Shown: positions 49,661 to 62,580, numbered from the stretch's first letter. The stretch is DNA of 64,000 bases from Saccoglossus kowalevskii (GCF_000003605.2 NW_003135104.1:1-64000), one strand, 5' to 3'. Notes: a model not told the origin generated them from the letters alone. A program made the numbers and translations.

Positions 49661-50430
49661 CACATCAGCACAATTTGAGTAGAAACCTTTCAGGGTTTTC
49701 ACCACATCAGCACAATTTGAGTAGAAACCTTTCAGGGTTTTCACCACATCAGCACAATTTTGAGTAGAAACCTTTCAGGGTTTTCACCACATCAGCACAA
49801 TTTGAGTAGGAACCTTTCATGGTTTTCACCACATCAGCACAATTTGAGTAGAAACCTTTTAGGGTTTTCACCACATCAGCACAATTTGAGTAGAAATCTT
49901 TCAGGGTTTTCACCACATCAGCACAATTTGAGTAGAAACCTTTCAGGGTTTTCACCACATCAGCACAATTTGAGTAGAAACCTTTCGTGGTTTTCACCAC
50001 ATCAGCACAATTTGAGTAGATACCTTTCTGGGTTTTCACCACATCAGCACAATTTGAGTAGAAACCTTTCAGCGCTTTCACCACATCAGCACAATTTGAG
50101 TAGGAACCTTTCGGGGTTTTCACCACATCAGCACAATTTGAGTATAAACCTTTCAGGGTTTTTCCACACCAGCACAATTTGAGTAGAAACCTTTCGGGGT
50201 TTTCACCACATCAGCACTATTTGAGTAGATCATTTTCAGGTCTTTCACCACATCAGCACAATTTGAGTAGGAAGCTTTCGGGGTTTTCACCACATCAGCA
50301 CAATTTGAGTAGAAACCTTTCGAGTTTTCACCACATCAGCACAATTTGAGTAGAAACTTTTCGGGGTTTTCACCACATCAGCACAATTTGAGTAGAAACC
50401 TTTCAGGGTTTTCACCACATCAGCTCAATT
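49661..50430 (+). repeat. copy of the 25.4-25.8 kb block
   Basis: From GTAGATACC and TTTCTGGG through CAGCGCTTTC (50070), GTATAAACC, a 41-bp marker, GTAGATCATTTTCAGGTC and TTTCGAGTTTTC (50321), it matches 25.4-25.8 kb at an offset of 24603 bp. GTAGATACC and GTATAAACC are private point changes. A CACAATTTTGAG unit near 49756 gains one T. Confidence 0.88.
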
Positions 50431-52430
50431 TGAGTAGAAACCTTTCAGGGTTTTCACCACATCAGCACAATTTGAGTAGAAACCTTTCGGGGTTTTCGCC
50501 ACATCAGCACAATTTGAGTAGAAACCTTTCAGGGTTTTCACCACATCAGCACAATTTGAGTAAAAACCTTTCAGGGTTTTCACCACATCAGCACAATTTG
50601 AGTAGAAACCTTTCAGGGTTTTCATCACATCAGCACAATTTGAGTAGAAACCTTTCAGGGTTTTCACCACATCAGCACAATTTGAGTAGAAACCTTTCAG
50701 GGTTTTCACCACACCAGCACAATTTGAGTAGGAACCTTTCGGGGTTTTCACCACATCAGCACAATATGAGTAGAAACCTTTCAGGGTTTTTCCACACCAG
50801 CACAATTTGAATAAAAACCTTTCGGGGTTTTCACCACATCAGCACAATTTGAGTTGAAAATTTTCAAGTCTTTCACCACATCAGCACAATTTGAGTAGGA
50901 ACCTTTCGGGTTTTTATACCACATCAGCACAATTTGAGTAGAAACCTTTCAGGGTTTTCACCACATCAGCACAATTTGAGTAGAAACCTTTCAGGGTTTT
51001 CACCACATCAGCACAATTTGAGTAGAAACCTTTCAGGGTTTTCACCACATCAGCACAATTTGAGTAGAAACCTTTCAGGGTTTTCACCACATCAGCACAA
51101 TTTGAGTAGAAACCTTTCGGAGTTTTCACCACATCAGCACAATTTGAGTAGAAACCTTTTGGGGGTTTTCACCACAGCACAATTTGAGTAGAAACCTTTC
51201 AGGGTTTTCACCACATCAGCACAATTTGAATAGAAACCTTTCAGGGTGTTTCACCACATCAGCACAATTTGAGTAGAAACCTTTCAGGGTTTTCACCACA
51301 TCAGCACAATTTGAGTAGAAACCTTTTGGGGTTTTCACCACAGCACAATTTGAGTAGAAACCTTTCAGGGTTTTCACCACATCAGCACAATTTGAATAGA
51401 AACCTTTCAGGGTTTTCACCACATCAGCACAATTTGAGTAGAAACCTTTCAGGGTTTTCACCACATCAGCACAATTTGAGTAGAAACCTTTCAGGGTTTT
51501 CACCACATCAGCACAATTTGAGTAGGAAGCTTTCGGGGTTTTCACCACATCAGCACAATTTGAGTAGAAACCTTTCAGGGTTTTCACCACATCAGCACAA
51601 TTTGAGTAGAAACCTTTCAGGGTTTTCACCACATCAGCACAATTTGAGTAAAAACCTTTCAGGGTTTTCACCACATCAGCACAATTTGAGTAGAAACCTT
51701 TCAGGGTTTTCACCACATCAGCACAATTTGAGTAGAAACCTTTCAGGGTTTTCACCACATCAGCACAATTTGAGTAGGAACCTTTCGGGGTTTTCACCAC
51801 ATCAGCACAATATGAGTAGAAACCTTTCAGGGTTTTTCCACACCAGCACAATTTGAATAAAAACCTTTCGGGGTTTTCACCACATCAGCACAATTTGAGT
51901 AAGAAATTTTCAGGTCTTTCACCACATCAGCACAATTTGAGTAGGAACCTTTCGGGTTTTTATACCACATCAGCACAATTTGAGTAGAAACCTTTCAGGG
52001 TTTTCACCACATCAGCACAATTTGAGTAGAAACCTTTCGGGGTTTTCACCACATCAGCACAATTTGAGTAGAAACCTTTCAGGGTTTTCACCACATCAGC
52101 ACAATTTGAGTAGAAACCTTTCAGGGTTTTCACCACATCAGCACAATTTGAGTAGAAACCTTTCAGGGTTTTCACCACATCAGCACAATTTGAGTAGAAA
52201 CCTTTCGGAGTTTTCACCACATCAGCACAATTTGAGTAGAAACCTTTCGGGGTTTTCACCACAGCACAATTTGAGTAGAAACCTTTCAGGGTTTTCACCA
52301 CATCAGCACAATTTGAATAGAAACCTTTCAGGGTTTTCACCACATCAGCACAATTTGAGTAGAAACCTTTCAGAGTTTTCACCACATCAGCACAATTAGA
52401 GTAGAAACCTTTCGGTGTTTTCACCTCATC
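50430..52430 (+). repeat. 1046-bp tandem duplication
   Basis: 50425-50805 recurs at 51470-51851. The rare CGGGTTTTTATACCAC at 50911 recurs at 51957, both 1046 bp later. The period is 25 units minus 4 bp, fitting one 41-bp and one 39-bp unit. Each copy has GAATAAAAACC and then an AAATTTTC unit altered differently (GTTGAAAATTTTCAAGTC, GTAAGAAATTTTCAGGTC). Units near 51150-51250 contain extra one-base changes. Confidence 0.92.
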
Positions 52431-52439
52431 AGCCAAATT

Positions 52440-52660
52440 TGAGTAGAAACCTTTTCGGGGTTTTCACAACATCAGCACAATTTGAGTAGAAACCTTTCAA
52501 GGTTTTCAACACATCAGCACAATTTGGAGTAAAAACCTTTCGGGGTTTTCACTCATCAGCACAATTGAGTAAGAACCTTTCAGGGTTTTCACCACATCAG
52601 CTCAATTGAGTAGAAACCTTTCAGGGTTTTCACCACATCAGCTCAATTGAGTAGAAACCT
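52440..52660. other. indel-rich patch
   Basis: CCTTTTCGGGG, CAAGGTTTTCAACAC, CACAATTTGGAGTAAAAACC, TTTTCACTCATC, CACAATTGAGTAAGAACC and two CAGCTCAATTGAG units lie within five to six units. Likely a poorly resolved join between the 1046-bp duplication and a homogeneous segment. Confidence 0.65.
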
Positions 52661-54030
52661 TTCGGGGTTTTCACCACATCAGCACAATTTGAGTAGAAAC
52701 CTTTCAGGGTTTTCACCACATCAGCACAATTTGAGTAGAAACCTTTCAGGGTTTTCACCACATCAGCACAATTTGAGTAGAAACCTTTCAGGGTTTTCAC
52801 CACATCAGCACAATTTGAGTAGAAACCTTTCAGGGTTTTCACCACATCAGCACAATTTGAGTAGAAACCTTTCAGGGTTTTCACCACATCAGCACAATTT
52901 GAGTAGAAACCTTTCAGGGTTTTCACCACATCAGCACAATTTGAGTAGAAACCTTTCAGGGTTTTCACCACACCAGCACAATTTGAGTAGGAACCTTTCG
53001 GGGTTTTCACCACATCAGCACAATTTGAGTAGAAACCTTTCAGGGTTTTCACCACATCAGCACAATTTGAGTAGAAACCTTTCAGGGTTTTCACCACATC
53101 AGCTCAATTTGAGTAGAAACCTTTCAGGGTTTTCACCACATCAGCACAATTTGAGTAGAAACCTTTCGGGGTTTTCACCACATCAGCACAATTTGAGTAG
53201 AAACCTTTCAGGGTTTTCACCACATCAGCACAATTTGAGTAGAAACCTTTCAGGGTTTTCACCACATCAGCACAAATTGAGTAGAAACCTTTCAGGGTTT
53301 TCACCACGTCAGCACAATTTGAGTAGGAACCTTTCGGGGTTTTCACCACATCAGCACAATTTGAGTAGAAACCTTTCAGGGTTTTCACCACATCAGCACA
53401 ATTTGAGTAGAAATCTTTCAGGGTTTTTCCACACCAGCACAATTTGAGTAGAAACCTTTCAGGGTTTTCACCACATCAGCACAATTTGAATAGAAACCTT
53501 TCAGGGTTTTCACCACATCAGCACAATTTGAGTAAAAACCTTTCAGGGTTTTCACCACATCAGCACAATTTGAGTAGGAACCTTTCAGGGTTTTCACCAC
53601 ATCAGCACAATTTGAGTAGAAACCTTTCGGGGTTTTCACCACATCAGCACAATTTGAGTAGGAACCTTTCAGGGTTTTCACCACATCAGCACAATTTGAG
53701 TAGAAACTTTTCGGGGTTTTCACCACATCAGCACAATTTGAGTAGAAACCTTTCAGGGTTTTCACCACATCAGCACAATTTGAGTAGAAACCTTTCGGGG
53801 TTTTCACCACATCAGCACAATTTGAGTAGAAACCTTTCAGGGTTTTCACCACATCAGCACAATTTGAGTAGAAACCTTTCAGGGTTTTCACCACATCAGC
53901 ACAATTTGAGTAGAAACCTTTCAGGGTTTTCACCACACCAGCACAATTTGAGTAGGAACCATTCGGGGTTTTCACCACATCAGCACAATTTGAGTAGAAA
54001 CCTTTCAGGGATTTTCCACACCAGCACAAT
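52661..54030 (+). repeat. homogeneous segment then mixed units
   Basis: From about 52690 to 52960 successive units are A24 consensus. CACAAATTGAG, CACGTCAG and AAATCTTTC precede a marker at 53447, as at 42361. GTAGGAACCATTCGGGG near 53950 and CAGGGATTTTCCACACC near 54008 are local variants of the closing units. Confidence 0.85.
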
Positions 54031-56132
54031 TTGAATAAAAACCTTTCGGGGTTTTCACCACATCAGCACAATTTGAGTAGAAACCTTTCTGGGTTTTCAC
54101 CACATCAGCACAATTTGAGTAGAAACCTTTCAGCGTTTTCACCACATCAGCACAATTTGAGTAGAAACCTTTCTGGGTTTTCACCACATCAGCACAATTT
54201 GAGTAGAAACCTTTCAGGGTTTTCACCACATCAGCACAATTTGAGTAGAAACCTTTCAGGGTTTTCACCACATCAGCACAATTTGAGTAGAAACCTTTCT
54301 GGGTTTTCACCACATCAGCACAATTTGAGTAGAAACCTTTCAGGGTTTTCACCACATCAGCACAATTTGAGTAGAAACCTTTCAGGGTTTTCACCACATC
54401 AGCACAATTTGAGTAGAAACCTTTCAGGGTTTTCACCATATCAGCACAATTTGAGTAGAAACCTTTCACGGTTTTCACCACATCAGCACAATTTGAGAAG
54501 GAACCTTTCGGGGTTTTCACCACATCAGCACAATTTGAGTAGGAACCTTTCGGGGTTTTCACCACATCAGCACAATTTGAGTAGAAACCTTTCAGGGTTT
54601 TCACCACATCAGCACAATTTGAGTAGAAACCTTTCAGGGTTTTCACCACATCAGCACAATTTGAGTAGAAACCTTTCAGGGTTTTCACCACATCAGCACA
54701 ATTTGAGTAGAAACCTTTCGAAGTTTCCACCACATCAGCACAATTTGAGTAGAAACCTTTCGGAGTTTTCACCACATCAGCACAATTTGAGTAGAAACCT
54801 TTCAGGGTTTTCACCACATCAGCACAATTTGAGTAGAAACCTTTCAGGGGTTTTCCACACCAGCACAATTTGAGTAGAAACATTTCAGGGTTTTCACCAC
54901 ATCAGCACAATTTGAGTAGAAACCTTTCGTGGTTTTCACCACATCAGCACAATTTGAGTAGAAACCTTTCGAGGTTTTCACCACATCAGCACAATTTGAG
55001 TAGAAACCTTTTGGGGTTTTCACCACATCAGCACAATTTGACTAGAAACCTTTCAGGGTTTTCACCACATCAGCACAATTTGAGTAGAAACCTTTCAGGG
55101 TTTTCACCACATCAGCACAATTTGAGTAGAAACCTTTCAGGGTTTTCACCACATCAGCACAATTTGAGTAGAAACCTTTCAGGGTTTTCACCACATCAGC
55201 ACAATTTGAGTAGAAACCTTTCAGGGTTTTCACCACATCAGCACAATTTGAGTAGAAACCTTTCGGGGTTTTCACCTCATCAGCACAATTTGAGTAGAAA
55301 CCTTTCAGGGTTTTCACCACATCAGCACAATTTGAGTAGAAACCTTTCAGGGTTTTCACCACATCAGCACAATTTGAGTAGAAACCTTTCACGGTTTTCA
55401 CCACATCAGCACAATTTGAGTAGAAACCTTTCACGGTTTTCACCACATCAGCACAATTTGAGAAGGAACCTTTCGGGGTTTTCACCACATCAGCACAATT
55501 TGAGTAGAAACCTTTCGGGGTTTTCACCACATCAGCACAATTTGAGTAGAAACCTGTCAGGGTTTTCACCACATCAGCACAATTTGAGTAGAAACCTTTC
55601 AGGGTTTTCACCACATCAGCACAATTTGAGTAGAAACCTTTCAGGGTTTTCACCACATCAGCACAATTTGAGTAGAAACCTTTCGGGGTTTTCACCACAT
55701 CAGCACAATTTGAGTAGAAACCTTTCGGGGTTTTCACCACATCAGCACAATTTGAGTAGAAACCATTCAGGGTTTTCACCACATCAGCACAATTTGAGTA
55801 GAAACCTTTCAGGGATTTCACCACATCAGCACAATTTGACTAGAAATTTTTCAGGGTTTTCACCACATCAGCACAATTTGAGTAGAAACCTTTCGTGGTT
55901 TTCACCACATCAGCACAATTTGAGTAGAAACCTTTCAGGGTTTTCACCACGTCAGCACAATTTGAGTAGGAACCTTTCAGGGTTTTCACCACATCAGCAC
56001 AATTTGAGTAGAAACCTTTCAGGGTTTTCACCACATCAGCACAATTTGAGTAGAAACCTTTCTGGGTTTTCACCACATCCGCACAATTTGAGTAGAAACC
56101 TTTCAGGGTTTTTCCACATCAGCACAATTTGA
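54031..56132 (+). repeat. SAF-type block, then Block N copy of 28 kb
   Basis: TTTCAGCG at 54131 and CACCATATCAG at 54433 parallel 42.8-43.2 kb with one unit fewer. TTTCGAAGTTTCC, TTTCGGAGTTTTC and a marker lead to Block N at 54870, which follows 28173-28700 at an offset of 26697 bp. It ends with TTTCTGGG and CACATCCGCAC before TTTTTCCACATCAG, a marker that kept T39. Confidence 0.9.
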
Positions 56133-57423
56133 GTAGAAACCTTTCGGGGTTTTCACCACATCAGCACAATTTGAGTAGGAACCTTTCGGGGTTTTCACCA
56201 CATCAGCACAATTTGAGTAGAAACCTTTCAGGGTTTTCACCACATTAGCACAATTTGAGTAGAAACCTTTCAGGGTTTTCACCACATCAGCACAATTTGA
56301 GTAGAAACCTTTCGGGGTTTTCACCACATCAGCACAATTTGAGTAGAAACCTTTCGGGGTTTTCACCACATCAGCACAATTTGAGTAGAAACCTTTCAGG
56401 GTTTTCACCACATCAGCACAATTTGAGTAGAAACCTTTCAGGGTTTTCACCACATCAGCACAATTTGAGTAGAAACCTTTCGGGGTTTTCACCACATCAG
56501 CACAATTTGAGTAGAAACCTTTCGGGGTTTTCACCACATCAGCACAATTTGAGTAGAAACCTTTTAGGGTTTTCACCACATCAGCACAATTTGAGTAGAA
56601 ACCTTTCAGGGTTTTCACCACATCAGCACAATTTGAGTAGAAACCTTTCAGGGTTTTCACCACATCAGCACAATTTGAGTAGAAACCTTTCAGGGTTTTC
56701 ACCACATCAGCACAATTTGAGTAGAAACCTTTTGGGGTTTTCACCACATCAGCACAATTTGAGTAGAACCTTTCAGGGTTTTCACCACATCAGCACAATT
56801 TGAGTAAAAACCTTTCTGGGTTTTCACCACATCAGCACAATTTGAGTAAAAACCTTTCAGCGCTTTCACCACATCAGCACAATTTGAGTAGGAACCTTTC
56901 GGGGTTTTCACCACATCAGCACAATTTGAGTAGAAACCTTTCAGGGTTTTCACCACATCAGCACAATTTGAGTAGAAACCTTTCGTGGTTTTCACCACAT
57001 CAGCACAATTTGAGTAGAAACCTTTCAGGGTTTTCACCACATCAGCACAATTTGAGTAGAAACCTTTCAGGGTTTTCACCACATCAGCACAATTTGAGTA
57101 GAAACCTTTCAGGGTTTTCACCATATCAGCACAATTTGAGTAGAAACCTTTCAGGGTTTTCACCACATCTGCACAATTTGAGTAGAAACCTTTCAGGGTT
57201 TTCACCACACCAGCACAATTTGAGTAAGAACCTTTCGGGGTTTTCACCACATCAGCACAATTTGAGTAGGAACCTTTCACGGTTTTCGCCACATCAGCAC
57301 AATTTGAGTAGAAACCTTTCGGGGTTTTCACCACATCAGCACAATTTGAGTAGAAACCTTTCAGGGTTTTCACCACATCAGCACAATTTGAGTAGAAACC
57401 TTTCAGGGTTTTCACCACATCAG
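56133..57423 (+). repeat. ordinary units up to the diverged island
   Basis: Mostly A24/G24 units. CAGCGCTTTC (56859), CACCATATCAG (57121), CACATCTGCAC (57168) and TTTCACGGTTTTCGCC (57288) repeat the order of 43.1-43.3 kb. The last unit before the island is standard, so the boundary is abrupt. Confidence 0.85.
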
Positions 57424-57628
57424 CACAATTTGAGTAGAAACCTTTCAGTCTTTTCCTCACCACAACACGAGTAGAAGAGACTCTTTGGGGTCTTCACATC
57501 ATCACAATTAGAGTAGAAGAGCATCGTGGTTTTTTTCACCTCATCACAACCAGAGTAGTAAGAAGCTTTGGTGGTTTTCACCTCAGCAGAACAATTGAAG
57601 TAGAAACCTTTGGGGGTTTTCACCTCAG
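57424..57628 (-). repeat. diverged repeat island, possible coding relic on the minus strand
   Basis: Five consecutive units are strongly diverged: two sharing 79 bp (57424-57502), then 42, 45 and 39 bp (57503, 57545, 57590). Words such as CAGTCTTTTCCTCACC, AAGAGACTCTTTGGGG, GAAGAGCATCGTGG and GTAAGAAGCTTTGG occur nowhere else. On the minus strand one frame runs through from 57875 to 57420. It gives units like AEVKTPKGFYFNC, SAEVKTTKASYYSGC, DEVKKTTMLFYSNC and DDVKTPKSLFYSCC, with the Tyr-Ser-x-Cys and Val-Lys spacing kept. Many differences fall at third codon positions (AAA/AAG, CCC/CCA/CCG, TCA/TCT/TCG). The plus frame has three stops. No start codon context, signal or unique exon is visible, so no gene is called. 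Confidence 0.8.
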
Positions 57629-59265
57629 CACAATTTGAGTAGAAACCCTTCGGGGTTTTCACCACATCAGCACAATTTGAGTAGAAACCTTTCGGGGTTT
57701 TCACCACATCAGCACAATTTGAGTAGAAACCTTTTTGGGTTTTCACCACATCAGCACAATTTGAGTAGAAACCTTTCGGGGTTTTCACCACATCAGCACA
57801 ATTTGAGTAGAAACCTTTCAGGGTTTTCACCACATCAGCGCAATTTGAGTAGAAACCTTTCAGGGTTTTCACCACATCAGCACAATTTGACTAGAAACCT
57901 TTCAGGGTTTTCACCACATCAGCACAATTTGAGTAGAAACCTTTCAGGGTTTTCACCACATCAGCACAATTTGAGTAGAAACCTTTCAGGGTTTTCACCA
58001 CATCAGCACAATTTGAGTAGAAACCTTTCAGGGTTTTCACCACATCAGCACAATTTGGGTAGAAACCTTTCGGGGTTTTCACCTCATCAGCACAATTTGA
58101 GTAGAAAACTTTCGGGGTTTTCGCCACATCAGCACAATTTGAGTAGAAACCTTTCGAAGTTTCCACCACATCAGCACAATTTGAGTAGAAACCTTTCGGA
58201 GTTTTCACCACATCAGCACAATTTGAGTAGAAACCTTTCAGGGTTTTCACCACATCAGCACAATTTGAGTAGGAACCTTTCGGGGTTTTCACCACATCAG
58301 CACAATTTGAGTAGAAACCTTTCAGGGGTTTTCCACACCAGCACAATTTGAGTAGAAACATTTCAGGGTTTTCACCACATCAGCACAATTTGAGTAGAAA
58401 CCTTTCGTGGTTTTCACCACATCAGCACAATTTGAGTAGAAACCTTTCGGGGTTTTCACCACATCAGCACAATTTGAGTAGAAACCTTTCGGGGTTTTCA
58501 CCACATCAGCACAATTTGAGTAGAAACCTTTCGGGGTTTTCACCACATCAGCACAATTTGAGTAGAAACCTTTCAGGGTTTTCACCACATCAGCACACTT
58601 TGAGTAGAAACCTTTCAGGGTTTTCACCACATCAGCACAATTTGAGTAGAAACCTTTCGGGGTTTTCACCACATCAGCACAATTTGAGTAGAAACCTTTC
58701 GGGGTTTTCATCTCATCAGCCAAATTTGAGTAGAAAACTTTCGGGGTTTTCACCACATCAGCACAGTTTGAGTAGAAACCTTTCGTGGTTTTCACCACAT
58801 CAGCACAATTTGAGTAGAAACCTTTCGGGGTTTTCACCACATCAGCTCAATTTGAGTAGAAACCTTTCGGGGTTTTCACCACATCAGCACAATTTGAGTA
58901 GAAACCTTTCGGGGTTTTCACCACATCAGCACAATTTGAGTAGAAACCTTTCGGGGTTTTCACCACATCAGCACAATTTGAGTAGAAACCTTTTAGGGTT
59001 TTCACCACATCAGCACAATTTGAGTAGAAACCTTTCAGGATTTTCACCACATCAGCACAATTTGAGTAGAAACCTTTCGGGGTTTTCACCACATCAGCAC
59101 AATTTGAGTAGAAACCTTTCAGGGTTTTCACCACATCAGCACAATTTGAGTAGAAACCTTTCAGGGTTTTCACCACATCAGCACAATTTGAGTAGAAACC
59201 TTTCAGGGTTTTCACCACATCAGCACAATTTGAGTAGAAACCTTTCAGGGTTTTCACCACATCAG
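57629..59265 (+). repeat. units after the island, Block N and a single Block B signature
   Basis: The first unit still reads AAACCCTTCGGGG, then standard units resume. CAATTTGGGTAG (58056), TTTCGAAGTTTCC and TTTCGGAGTTTTC precede Block N at 58348. One CATCTCATCAGCC unit (about 58709), CAGCACAGTTTG, TTTCGTGG and one CAGCTCAATTTG follow, matching 31.3-31.6 kb at an offset of 27466 bp. Confidence 0.88.
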
Positions 59266-59269
59266 CACA

Positions 59270-59330
59270 ATTGAGTAGAAACCTTTCGAAGTTCCACCAC
59301 ATCAGCACAATTGAGTAGAAACCTTTCGGA
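59270..59330. other. short indel-rich patch
   Basis: Two CACAATTGAG units flank TTTCGAAGTTCCACC, which has one T fewer than TTTCGAAGTTTCCACC in every other copy of this unit (8470, 24420, 28990, 29870, 54720, 58155). The missing bases are thus private to this spot. Confidence 0.65.
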
Positions 59331-61130
59331 GTTTTCACCACATCAGCACAATTTGAGTAGAAACCTTTCAGGGTTTTCACCACATCAGCACAATTTGAGT
59401 AGGAACCTTTCGGGGTTTTCACCACATCAGCACAATTTGAGTAGAAACCTTTCAGGGGTTTTCCACACCAGCACAATTTGAGTAGAAACATTTCAGGGTT
59501 TTCACCACATCAGCACAATTTGAGTAGAAACCTTTCGTGGTTTTCACCACATCAGCACAATTTGAGTAGAAACCTTTCGGGGTTTTCACCACATCAGCAC
59601 AATTTGAGTAGAAACCTTTCGGGATTTTCACCACATCAGCACAATTTGAGTAGAAACCTTTTAGGGTTTTCACCACATCAGCACAATTTGAGTAGAAACC
59701 TTTCGGGGTTTTCACCACATCAGCACAATTTGAGTAGAAACCTTTCGGGGTTTTCACCACATCAGCACAATTTGAGTAGAAACCCTTCAGGGTTTTCACC
59801 ACATCAGCACAATTTGAGTAGAAACCTTTCAGGGTTTTCACCACACCAGCACAATTTGAGTAGGAACCTTTCGGGGTTTTCACCACGTCAGCACAATTTG
59901 AGTAGGAACCTTTCGGGGTTTTCACCACATCAGCACAATTTGAGTAGAAACCTTTCTGGGTTTTCACCACATCCGCACAATTTGAGTAGAAACCTTTCAG
60001 GGTTTTTCCACACCAGCACAATTTGAGTAGAAACCTTTCGGGGTTTTCACCACACCAGCACAATTTGAGTAGGAACCTTTCGGGGTTTTCACCACATTAG
60101 CACAATTTGAGTAGAAACCTTTCAGGGTTTTCACCACATCAGCACAATTTGAGTAGAAACCTTTCAGGGTTTTCACCACATCAGCACAATTTGAGTAGAA
60201 ACCTTTCAGGGTTTTCACCACATCAGCACAATTTGAGTAGAAACCTTTCAGGGTTTTCACCACATCAGCACAATTTGAGTAGGAACCTTTCAGGGTTTTC
60301 ACCACATCAGCACAATTTGAGTAGAAACCTTTCAGGGTTTTCACCACATCAGCACAATTTGAGTAGAAACCTTTCAGGGTTTTTCCACACCAGCACAATT
60401 TGAATAAAAACCTTTCGGGGTTTTCACCACATCAGCACAATTTGAGTAGAAAATTTTCAGGTCTTTCACCACATCAGCACAATTTGAGTAGAAACCTTTC
60501 AGGGTTTTCACCACATCAGCACAATTTGAGTAGAAACCTTTCGGGGTTTTCACCACATCAGCACAATTTGAGTAGAAACCTTTCAGGGTTTTCACCACAT
60601 CAGCACAATTTGAGTAGGAACCTTTCAGGGTTTTCACCACATCAGCACAATTTGAGTAGAAACCTTTCAGGGTTTTCACCACATCAGCACAATTTGAGTA
60701 GAAACCTTTCGGGGTTTTCACCACATCAGCACAATTTGAGTAGAAACCTTTCAGGGTTTTCACCACATCAGCACAATTTGAGTAGAAACCTTTCGGGGTT
60801 TTCACCACATCAGCAGAATTTGAGTAGAAACCTTTCGGGGTTTTCACCACATCAGCACAATTTGAGTAGAAAACTTTCGGGGTTTTCACCACATCAGCAC
60901 AATTTGAGTAGAAACCTTTCAGGGTTTTCACCACATCAGCACAATTTGAGTAGAAACCTTTCATGGTTTTCACCACATCAGCACAAATTGAGTAGAAACC
61001 TTTCGGGGTTTTCACCACGTCAGCACAATTTGAGTAGGAACCTTTCGGGGTTTTCACCACATCAGCACAATTTGAGTAGAAACCTTTCTGGGTTTTCACC
61101 ACATCCGCACAATTTGAGTAGAAACCTTTC
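59331..61130 (+). repeat. Block N, Block C and Block Q in series
   Basis: 59478-59830 matches 38333-38685. 59997-60403 matches 15752-16158 at an offset of 44245 bp. 60400-61130 then repeats the Block Q series (CAGCAGAATTTG, AAAACTTTC, TTTCATGG, CACAAATTGAG, CACGTCAG, TTTCTGGG, CACATCCGCAC) of 9.0 and 14.9 kb. The order of joined blocks differs from that at 15-16 kb, where Q precedes C. Confidence 0.9.
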
Positions 61131-61310
61131 AGGTTTTTCCACACCAGCACAATTTGAGTAGAAACCTTTCGGGTTTCACCACATCAGCACAATTTGAGTA
61201 GAACCTTCGCGGTTTCACCACATCAGCACATTTGAGTAGAAACCTTTCGGGGTTTCACAACATCAACACAATTTGAGTACAAACCTTTCGGGGTTTCACC
61301 ACATCAGCAC
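61130..61310. other. indel-rich patch
   Basis: CAGGTTTTTCCACACC, CGGGTTTCACC, GTAGAACCTTCGCGGTTTCACC, CAGCACATTTGAG, GGGGTTTCACAACATCAACAC and GAGTACAAACC cluster here. It terminates a Block Q copy. Confidence 0.65.
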
Positions 61311-62580
61311 AATTTGAGTAGAAACCTTTTAGGGTTTTCACCACATCAGCACAATTTGAGTAGAAACCTTTCAGGGTTTTCACCACATCAGCACAATTTG
61401 AGTAGAAACCTTTCAGGGTTTTCACCACATCAGCACAATTTGAGTAGAAACCTTTCTGGGTTTTCACCACATCAGCACAATTTGAGTAGAAACCTTTCGG
61501 GGTTTTCACCACATCAGCACAATTTGAGTAGAAACCTTTCAGGGTTTTCACCACATCAGCGCAATTTGAGTAGAAACCTTTCAGGGTTTTCACCACATCA
61601 GCACAATTTGAGTTGAAACCTTTCAGGGTTTTCACCACATCAGCACAATTTGAGTAGAAACCTTTCGTGGTTTTCACCACATCAGCACAATTTGAGTAGA
61701 AACCTTTCGGGGTTTTCACCACATCAGCACAATTTGAGTAGAAACCTTTCGGGGTTTTCACCACATCAGCACAATTTGAGTAGAAACCTTTTAGGGTTTT
61801 CACCACATCAGCACAATTTGAGTAGAAACCTTTCGGCGTTTTCACCACATCAGCACAATTTGAGTAGGAACCTTTCGGGGTTTTCACCACATCAGCACAA
61901 TTTGAGTAGAAACCTTTCAGGGTTTTCACCACATCAGCACAATTTGAGTAGAAACCTTTCTGGGTTTTCACCACATCAGCACACTTTGAGTAGAAACCTT
62001 TCGTGGTTTTCACCACATCAGCACAATTTGAGTAGAAACCTTTCGCGGTTTTCACCACATCAGCACAATTTGAGTAGAAACCTTTCGGGGTTTTCACCAC
62101 ATCAGCACAATTTGAGTAGAAACCTTTTAGGGTTTTCACCACATCAGCACAATTTGAGAAGGAACCTTTCGGGGTTTTCACCACATCAGCACAATTTGAG
62201 TAGAAACCTTTCGGGGTTTTCACCACATCAGCACAATTTGAGTAGAAACCTTTCGGGGTTTTCACCACATCAGCACAATTTGAGTAGAAACCTTTCTGGG
62301 TTTTCACCACATCAGCACAATTTGAGTAGAAACCTTTCGGGGTTTTCACCACATCAGCACAATTTGAGTAGAAACCTTTCAGGGTTTTCACCACATCAGC
62401 GCAATTTGAGTAGAAACCTTTCAGGGTTTTCACCACATCAGCACAATTTGAGTTGAAACCTTTCAGGGTTTTCACCACATCAGCACAATTTGAGTAGAAA
62501 CCTTTCGGGGTTTTCACCACATCAGCACAATTTGAGTAGAAACCTTTCGGGGTTTTCACCACATCAGCACAATTTGAGTA
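61311..62580 (+). repeat. units within the longest minus-strand open frame
   Basis: Exact 42-bp spacing is kept from here to 63.4 kb, giving 715 open codons on the minus strand (61255-63402) with a GTG, not ATG, start. CACACTTTG, TTTCGTGG and TTTCGCGG (61980-62050) match 16696-16780. GAGTTGAAACC and CAGCGCAATTTG units occur twice about 840 bp apart (61557 and 62399), an internal duplication of 20 units. Confidence 0.85.

Noticed and set aside
57424-57628. Transposon insertion or end of a mobile element
   Set aside because: All of the island can be aligned to the 42-bp unit as diverged copies. There are no terminal inverted repeats, target duplications or poly-A tail.
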